Below are positions 19,406 through 25,586 of a stretch of DNA of 25,586 nucleotides, one piece after another. Location: assembly GCA_002150815.3 (NCBI GenBank), contig NDFF03000032.1:1-25586 (forward strand), in the 5' to 3' direction. Both the position numbers and the translations under genes were made by a program. This stretch comes from Grammothele lineata (taxonomy: Eukaryota > Basidiomycota > Agaricomycetes > Polyporales > Polyporaceae). Within the stretch, counting starts at the first letter, position 1; each line of letters starts with the position of its first letter. The notes below the pieces were generated by a model. It ran no database searches and was not told where the DNA came from. It saw only the letters and a list, made by a program, of their open reading frames with translations.

Positions 19406-22400
19406 ATGTCCAGCTTTGCTAAGGCGAACATTGCGGAGGTCGTCGAGCAGCTCACGACCGACGAGGCCATCCTCCTTACCGCCGGCGTGGGCTTCTGGCA
19501 TACCCATGCCGTCCCTCGTCTAGGCATCCCCGCCATCAAGGTCACCGACGGTCCTAACGGTACGCCCCTCTTTGCCATCAGCGCACTGCTCGCCCCTAAC
19601 TGGTGTCGTCGCAGGCGCGCGGGGAAACTACTTCTTCATGAGCACGCCCGCCAAGTGTCTCCCGAGCTCGACCGCGATGGGCGCCACGTTCGACGCCCCT
19701 CTCCTCGAGCGCGTCGGGCGCGAGCTCCTCGCCGAAGAAGTCAAGCTCAAAGCCGCGTCCGTCCTCCTCGGCCCGACGTGCAACACCCAGCGGAACCCCC
19801 TGGGCGGGCGCTCGTTCGAGTCCTTCTCCGAGGACCCGCACCTCTCGGGTACGATCGCAGGCGCGTACTGCAAGGGCCTCCAGGCGGGCGGCATCGGGGC
19901 GTGCATCAAGCACTTTGCAGGCAACGACAAGGAGAACGATAGGTTCGCGTATGACTCGATCATGACGCCGCGGGCGCTGCGCGAGATCTACCTCATGCCG
20001 TTCATGCTCGCGGAGAAGATCGCGAAGCCGTGGGCGTACATGACTGCGTGAGCTCCCTTCTTGCGTGTTCCTCAAGAGTTCGATGGCTGATGCGACGTGC
20101 GTGTAGGTACAACCGCGTGAACGGCACGCACATGTCCGAGAACCCGGCCATCATCCGCGACATCCTCAGGAAAGAGTGGGGCAGCGACGCGATGATCATG
20201 AGCGACTGGTGCATCTACTCTTCGCCTTCTCATCTTCCTGTGCGACTAACGCCTACCTCGTGCAGGTTTGGCGTGTACTCCATCGACCATTCGATCAACG
20301 CCGGTCTCGACCTCGAGATGCCGGGCACGAACAAATGGCGTTCGCTCGATCTCGTCAACCGCTCGTGAGTAGCTCGTGCCACCTTTGTTGGAGTGCAGCC
20401 TCTGAGACGTCATTCCCGTAGCATTCAGAGCCGGAAGATCACGAAGCGCACGGTGAAGGAGCGTGCGGCGAAGGTGCTCGAGCTCGTCCAGAAGTGCGCG
20501 CAGGGCGCACCCGAGGTTCGTAACCCCTACCCTTGTTCGGTTTCGATTTCTGTGTCTGATGCAGCTGCCATAGGTTCTCGACGGTGACCACGTCGAGCAG
20601 ACCGGTGACCGCCAGAAGGGCCGCGAGATCATGACCGAGGTCGCTGCCAAGTCCATCGTCCTGCTCAAGAACGAGGGCGGTCTCCTCCCGCTCAAGCCGA
20701 AGGTCAGCTCTTCTCTTGTTTCACATTTACTTGTCGGCTGACGGCGCTCGTGTGTATAGGAGCAAGGCATAAAGAAGATCGCGATCGTCGGCGGCAACGC
20801 GAAGGCGTTCGTGCTCAGCGGTGGTGGCTCTGCCGCGCTCAAGCCCAGCTTCTTCGTCACGCCTTACGACGGTCTCGTCTCCGCGCTCGGCCAGGTCGAC
20901 CCCAACGTCGAGATCACCTACTCCGAGGGCGCCTCTAGTAAGTGCGATCGCGATGTCGTTCCGTCTGCGATGGCTCATTGATTGTCTACATAGCCTACAT
21001 GCAGATGCCGACGCTCGAGAACGAGCTGGTGACGGAGGACGGCCGGCCCGGCTGGATGGGCTACTTCCACTGCCACGAGGACGACGACAGCATGACGCCC
21101 CTCAAGGACCCTTACCTCACGCGCTACATCGACGAGACTCGTGTCTTCCTTAGGTTCGTCGCCACATGCCTCCCTCCCGAGCCTGTTGCTTATCAGTTTC
21201 CTTTTCGATAGCGTCGATACCCCCAAAGAACTCACGAAGCGCTTCACTCTTCGCCTCCGCGGCACGATGAAGCCTCGCGACAAGGACACCGAGTTCAAGT
21301 TCGGCCTCCTCTCCGCCGGGCGCGCCAAGCTCTACGTCGACGGCAAGCTCCTCATCGACAACTGGACGCGCCAGACCCGCGGCGACTCCTTCTTCGCGAC
21401 CGGCTCCACGGAAGAGTACGGCGTGTTCACGCTCAAAGTGGGCGTCAAGCACGAGGTCTTCGTCGACTTCATCAACGTCCGCGCCCCCGCGGACGACGAC
21501 CCCGTCGAGGCGCTCATGGACACCAACGCGGGCGTGCGCCTCGGGGGCGCGGAGGTCTCCGAGCCGGACGCGCTCATGGCGGACGCGGTGCGGCTCGCGC
21601 AGGAGGCGGACGCGGTGATCGCCGTCGTGGGCCTGAACGCGGACTGGGAGACGGAGGGGTACGACCGGACGACGCTCGCGCTGCCCGGGCGCACGGACGA
21701 GCTCGTGCGCAAGGTCGCGGCGGCGAACAAGCGCACGATTGTGGTCACGCAAAGCGGGTCGAGCATCACGATGCCGTGGGCGGAGGAGGTGCCTGCGATC
21801 GTGCATGCGTGGTATCTTGGGAACGCGACGGGGGACGCGATCGGGCAGGTCGTGACGGGGCAGGTGAACCCGAGCGGGAGGCTGAGTTTGACGTTCCCGA
21901 AGCGGTTGGAGGACGTGCCGAGCCATGGGCACTTCCACCACGAGCACGGTACGGTGTGGTATTCGGAGGACTTGTTTGTCGGCTACAAGCATTTCCACCA
22001 CCGCAAGATGGAGCCGCAGTGGCACTTCGGGTACGTCTGCGTCCAGACTCACTCACGCTCAATCGCTGACCTTCGCGCGTTCGCAGCCACGGCCTCTCGT
22101 ACACCACCTTCGCGTACTCCGACATCGCCGTCTCGGAGCCCACCTTCTCCAGCGGCGACATCTCCCTCTCCGCCTCCGTCAAAGTCACGAACACCGGCGC
22201 GGTCGCAGGCACAGACGTCGTACAACTCTACGTCTCGCTGCCGACGACGTCGGAGCTCACGCACCCCCCACTCATGCTCAAGGCGTTCGCGAAGACAACG
22301 CTCGCCCCCGGGGCGAGCGAGACCGTCACGCTCGCGCTCGACAAGTACGCGGTGTCGTTCTGGGAGGAGCGCATCAAGGCGTGGGTCGTCGAGCCTGGCG

Positions 22401-22498
22401 TGTACACCGTGCGCGTCGGCCCGAGCAGCGCGCCTGAGAAGCTCGCGCTCGCGGCGGAGTTCAAGGTCGCGCGGAGGTTCGAGTGGAACGGTGTCTGA
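19406..22498 (+). CDS. GH3 beta-glucosidase with PA14 domain, probably intracellular
   Basis: Ten exons: 19406-19559, 19615-20047, 20107-20208, 20266-20364, 20422-20515, 20574-20702, 20760-20937, 20994-21153, 21212-22030, 22087-22498. They join to 859 residues. The GH3 N-terminal barrel shows T-D-G-P-N-G near 47-52, K-H-F at 150-152, and the nucleophile in M-S-D-W (Asp229). An intron splits the Trp codon just after it. The GH3 C-terminal domain is interrupted by a PA14 domain (about 397-545). After that comes W-E-T-E-G-Y-D-R, whose Glu596 or Glu598 is the likely acid/base, by analogy with the PA14-bearing yeast enzyme Kluyveromyces marxianus BglI. A fibronectin III-like domain closes the protein (about 755-845). 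There is no signal peptide, so it should hydrolyse imported beta-glucosides such as cellobiose in the cytosol. Codons are strongly GC-ending, which suggests high expression. Confidence 0.95.
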
Positions 22499-22862
22499 GG
22501 GAGGAACAGGGATCTTGATCGCGTTGTAGGACTATTAGAGTAACCGTCGTGTATGAGTATGATACGAGCTGAATACGGACTTCGTCTGGAAACTATAAGG
22601 CTCCGACGTCTATGCACCAAGATGCGGGAACGGCAGTACCTGTTCCTGTTATGACACACGCGTTGCGTCTACAGTGACCGTTTGCGTTTGACTACGCTGC
22701 CTTAGATGTCATCGACGAGGAATTACACCTCTGAAAGTGAGAGCAGGTACCGAATTACAATCCTCGACATAGATGTGAGCATGCGCTCGGACCGAGGACC
22801 GTATATAACAGGGATGTACTACGAACGGATTCGACATGACGTCTTAATTGTCTTCACTCCGT
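22499..22862. other. Convergent 3' intergenic region
   Basis: This 364-bp gap lies between the stop codons of the beta-glucosidase and the F-box gene, so both 3' ends and their processing signals must lie here. I see no clear poly(A) signal, gene or repeat. Confidence 0.4.
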
Positions 22863-25171
22863 TTACACGCTCTCTTCGCCATCGCTCTCGTCACCACGTC
22901 CCACTACGCGCGAAAATGCATCTAGAATCTCCTCTCGGCTCAATACCGGCTGACGCTCTCTCGGTGGCCCCGCAAGACCGTCTTCTCGCTCGTCCCATTC
23001 TTCGAAGTACTCCTCGTCGGGCTCGTCGCTATCCGGAGATACGTCCCGTTTGTATCCTCGGCATACGACCGACTCGTCGCTCTCAGAGTCGGACCTATCC
23101 GATAGCATGAGGAACCGATCCGAGTCCGAGTCCGAGTACTTGAACCGCGGGCCCGGGGGTCGCAAACCCTCCAAATCCCGCTGGATGCGCACCATCTCCT
23201 CCGGTTCGTACCTCCAGAAGGATAATTCGTCCAGGATATTCACGCGGCGCGGCCGCCAGAGCGTCTTGAGCACGTCCCTCATGCGCGGGTCATCGTACGG
23301 GAGCACGAGGTCCTCCGTCTGCACTACCCACCGCGCCGGAAACCGGTGCAGCACGTAACCCCGACGCGTCGCGGGCGTCCCCGGGGCAAATAGGTCCGGG
23401 GAGCAGATGTACGGCACATCCACACCGCGGATGATCGTGGCCTCATTTTCGTCCCCTAGCCAGGGTGAGAATATGAGGCGCACCCCGGTGAGGGATGGAG
23501 CGTCGCTTGCGCTATCCAAGAGGGTGTCCTTCGCAGTTTGCGGCGTCCACGTTCTGAATGACTCCGGAAGCCCGTATGGAGTGAGAGGCATGTCTCGGCG
23601 AGCGTAGAAGAGAATGTCGAGATGCCGAAGCGTCGGCGACTGGACGAGAATGGGTGGTGCTGTGAAACCAGATAGGATGAGATGCTCGATAGCTGGACAG
23701 AGCGCTCCAATCTCGCGGGCGACGCGACGCCTGAAGTTATCGACTTCGGACGCTGGCTGGAGCCGGTCCATGTCGCAGCAGAACTGGAGGCGGGTGAGGC
23801 GACGACCAAACTTCTCAAGGAGCAGTAACGGGTCCTCGTTAAGCGAGGCTCGTGTCCGGACAGCGAGGCTCGTCAGCGCGGGTAAGGTCCACCGATTACG
23901 CAAATACGCTTGCATGTCCGCCCGTTTACCCACTGTGATACTGAGCTCCTGGAGAGTAGGAAGGAAAAGCATGGTGTCCGGAGTTTGAGCAGGGGTATGT
24001 TGGCTTTGCATTGGACGGCGAACTCTGCGACTGTAGTCGGAGATCTGAAGAGAGACTAATGCTTGCGTCTGCTGGAGCATGCGATGTACGTCTTTGAGCA
24101 TCGCGTCATCGAGGATATCGATAGAGAGGTCTAGCCGTTTGAGGGATATAAGACGTTTTGCAAGCAGCGGTTGAGAGTTCTGTGGCGTGCACTGAAAGAA
24201 CCACGTCGGATTGAATGGATCGTCGGTTTCGGGGTGATCTTCATCGACGGGTGGAGGACCGAAGGTCAAGCCATTGCACGGTCTATATGTGAACGAGCGA
24301 AGAGATGCACAAGCAGATAGAATCCAATCGATATCCTCTTTGACAACGTCTGCACATGAGGGAAGCACCGGACAGTTCTCGATGCGCATGTGCTTGACCG
24401 CTGGGCAGAGGATGGGACCCAACTCAGGCGTACGAAGAGTCCTCGCTAAGGCGACAATCTGGCCCATCCGACGGAGGACAACGTCCCTGTAAAGAGCCTT
24501 CATTGCTGCCCAGTAAGTCGCCTTGCTGATGAGTGGCAGACCTTTCTTGAATCGCAGGTGCCGCAGCCACGGGTTCTCGGGTCCCTGTTGGATAGACGGG
24601 TCCATTTCATGCTGAGGACAGTCGACCGCTTCGAGAAAGATATCGTCTAGAAGTTCGGAGGGAAGACGGGGGAAGATGGGAAGTACACGTGGCCTATTAA
24701 CATCTTTGGACGATAACGCAAGCTATGATACAAAAGAAAGCCAAGTCGGAATCATTGAGGTACCAACGAGAGACGATCAAACGACTCACGGTAGCGCCGC
24801 GGCCTGACCCTGGAGTACGAGTAGCCAACGCAGATTCGAGTGCAGCAACTCTCTATTTCGAAGCGTCAGTGCTAGTACTTATTAAGTTAACAAACGACTT
24901 GGGGCTCGAGTTGCGACGTCGCTCTCGAGGCCACTTACCTGAATAAGAACGGCGTTGTCTCTTTCTAGCCGGGCGTTCTCAGCCATCAGGTGCTCCATAT
25001 CGCACACGTTGGGTGCATCTCCTTGATTCATGACTAGAGCTCCAAGGGAAGTGTAGGAGAAGATCTGTCTGATGGGTGTAGCAGATGGATGGTCGGGGCC
25101 TGAGGCCAAACAGGGGCTAGTAGACGGTAAAGTACTTACTCCTTCTGTGACAGACGCGTTACGTCACCCAT
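22863..25171 (-). CDS. F-box protein with N-terminal coiled coil and acidic tail
   Basis: Coding exons 25171-25140, 25068-24939, 24852-24790 and 24722-22863 join to 694 residues. A heptad-like stretch (about 36-66, M-E-H-L-M-A-E-N-A-R-L) suggests a short coiled coil. The F-box core L-P-S-E-L-L-D-D-I-F follows at 95-104, immediately after the third intron. The next 500 residues look like the degenerate Leu-rich repeats usual in Agaricomycete F-box families, and the tail is rich in Asp, Glu and Ser. Such proteins bind Skp1 through the F-box and choose targets for SCF ubiquitin ligases; the target is unknown. The start at 25171 is chosen because a UTR intron (25242-25174) ends two bases before it and the next intron keeps the frame. 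A shorter protein from 25031 (671 residues if only the downstream exons are used) is the alternative. A gene finder that misses the small exons would begin at 24605 and lose the F-box. Confidence 0.8.
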
Positions 25172-25173
25172 GA

Positions 25174-25242
25174 CTGTTGGCGTTCGTTTCGAGCGCTAAC
25201 AAATGCTCCGTGAGCTGGAAGCGGAAAAAGCTCCCTACTCAC
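25174..25242 (-). other. 5' leader intron of the F-box gene
   Basis: On the minus strand GTGAGT starts right after GTAGAC, and CCAACAG ends two bases before the ATG. The length of 69 nt is normal for a fungal intron. This supports the upstream start codon and shows the leader is spliced. Confidence 0.5.
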
Positions 25243-25315
25243 GTCTACGTACAGAGTGTCGAAGTCTAGAACCGCAGTGGTGTGCTGAACCTGAAGGGCA
25301 GCGCCGCCGTGTGAC

Positions 25316-25366
25316 ACCTGTAAGACACACAGTAATGCGATCCTCAGTATGAGAGCGAAGACTCAG
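25316..25366 (-). repeat. Direct repeat, uninterrupted copy
   Basis: This 51-bp sequence matches 25386-25410 joined to 25465-25490 at 48 of 51 positions, counted by eye. It lacks the 54-bp segment present in the other copy. Both copies lie in the presumed leader of the F-box gene, and both end with a pyrimidine-rich GTGTGTCTTACAG that could itself be a splice acceptor. Confidence 0.8.
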
Positions 25367-25385
25367 TTATATTGCATATAACGGT

Positions 25386-25490
25386 ACCTGTAAGACACAC
25401 AGAGATGCGACTACAAGTACGTGTAAGTAAGCATAGTAAGCATATAGTAAACGAGTGTACTTACTCCTCAGTATGAGAGCGAAGACTGAG
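25386..25490 (-). repeat. Direct repeat, copy interrupted by an intron-like segment
   Basis: This is the second copy of the 51-bp repeat, split after its 26th base (minus strand, 25490-25465) by the 54-bp segment at 25464-25411. The two ends of the segment cannot be shifted by even one base without losing the match, so the break falls exactly at GT and AG. Confidence 0.8.
25411..25464 (-). other. 54-nt intron-like insertion in the repeat
   Basis: Read on the minus strand it begins GTAAGT and ends TTGTAG, with CTTAC-type branch-site candidates (a doubled TGCTTACT) in the middle. Its length, borders and inner signals are those of a fungal spliceosomal intron. It is absent from the neighbouring repeat copy. 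Confidence 0.65.
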
Positions 25491-25516
25491 GAGCAGTGCG
25501 TAGGGGAAAGTCCTCC

Positions 25517-25524
25517 TTATATAC
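25517..25524 (-). promoter_or_regulatory. TATA box for the F-box gene transcript
   Basis: The minus strand reads GTATATAA here. The spliced leader would begin some 30 bp further on and run through the two 51-bp repeats towards the ATG at 25171. Confidence 0.5.
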
Positions 25525-25586
25525 ACGAGCAGGAGTAGCATACGTAAGCGAGTGATGGTAAGGATGTCCGCATGTGAACTAAATAC

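Noticed and set aside
19596..20075. A 159-codon minus-strand open frame over GH3 exon 2
   Set aside because: Same cause: it mirrors the GC-rich coding strand, and there is no motif.
21150..22052. A 300-codon open frame on the minus strand inside the beta-glucosidase gene
   Set aside because: It is antisense to a well-supported GH3 exon. Its long run of Arg, Val and His is what GC-ending codons give on the opposite strand; no domain is recognisable.
25032..25109. An extension of the F-box coding exon upstream to 25109
   Set aside because: It would have to begin with a TTG codon. The spliced model starting at an ATG at 25171 explains the frame better.
1..25586. tRNA, rRNA, CRISPR or complete transposon
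   Set aside because: No cloverleaf, repeat-spacer array, ribosomal sequence or transposase frame was seen on either strand by eye.

Overview
The window reads as nuclear DNA of a basidiomycete fungus, most likely an Agaricomycete. The genes are cut by many 50-90 bp GT-AG introns, the P450s belong to a family type common in wood-decay mushrooms, and the F-box/leucine-rich and Myb/SANT-like genes are typical of that class. I see no bacterial operon structure, no tRNA or rRNA gene and no CRISPR array.

Layout from left to right. (1) The 5' end of a minus-strand Myb/SANT-like gene, cut by the window edge (1-319). (2) About 1.6 kb without a recognisable gene. (3) A cluster of five apparently intact cytochrome P450 genes: three on the minus strand (1891-4159, 5049-7421, 8353-10714), then two on the plus strand (11906-14222, 15068-17454), with a divergent promoter region between them. 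(4) About 1.9 kb without a recognisable gene. (5) A plus-strand GH3 beta-glucosidase with a PA14 insertion and no signal peptide (19406-22498). (6) A convergent minus-strand F-box gene with an intron-rich leader (22863-25171), whose promoter lies near 25520.

I rebuilt all five P450 genes exon by exon. Every model stays open over 12 or 13 exons, giving 543-546 residues, and exon lengths match almost base for base between paralogues. They form two clades. Clade A (1891-4159 and 11906-14222) has 12 exons and a normal heme loop with Arg. Clade B (5049-7421, 8353-10714, 15068-17454) has 13 exons, and the conserved Arg two residues before the heme-ligand Cys is Tyr or Asn. Two clade B genes lie in a head-to-tail duplication of about 3.3-3.5 kb units that includes flanking DNA.

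The P450s are probably ER-anchored monooxygenases for secondary metabolites or for lignin-derived or foreign compounds. No scaffold-building enzyme is visible here, so the substrate is unknown. The beta-glucosidase and F-box genes look like ordinary neighbours, not part of a pathway.

The two observations most worth following are the variant heme loop of clade B, and a pair of 51-bp direct repeats in the F-box leader. One copy of the repeat is interrupted by exactly 54 bp that start with GTAAGT and end with TAG, which is an intron presence/absence pair inside a local duplication.
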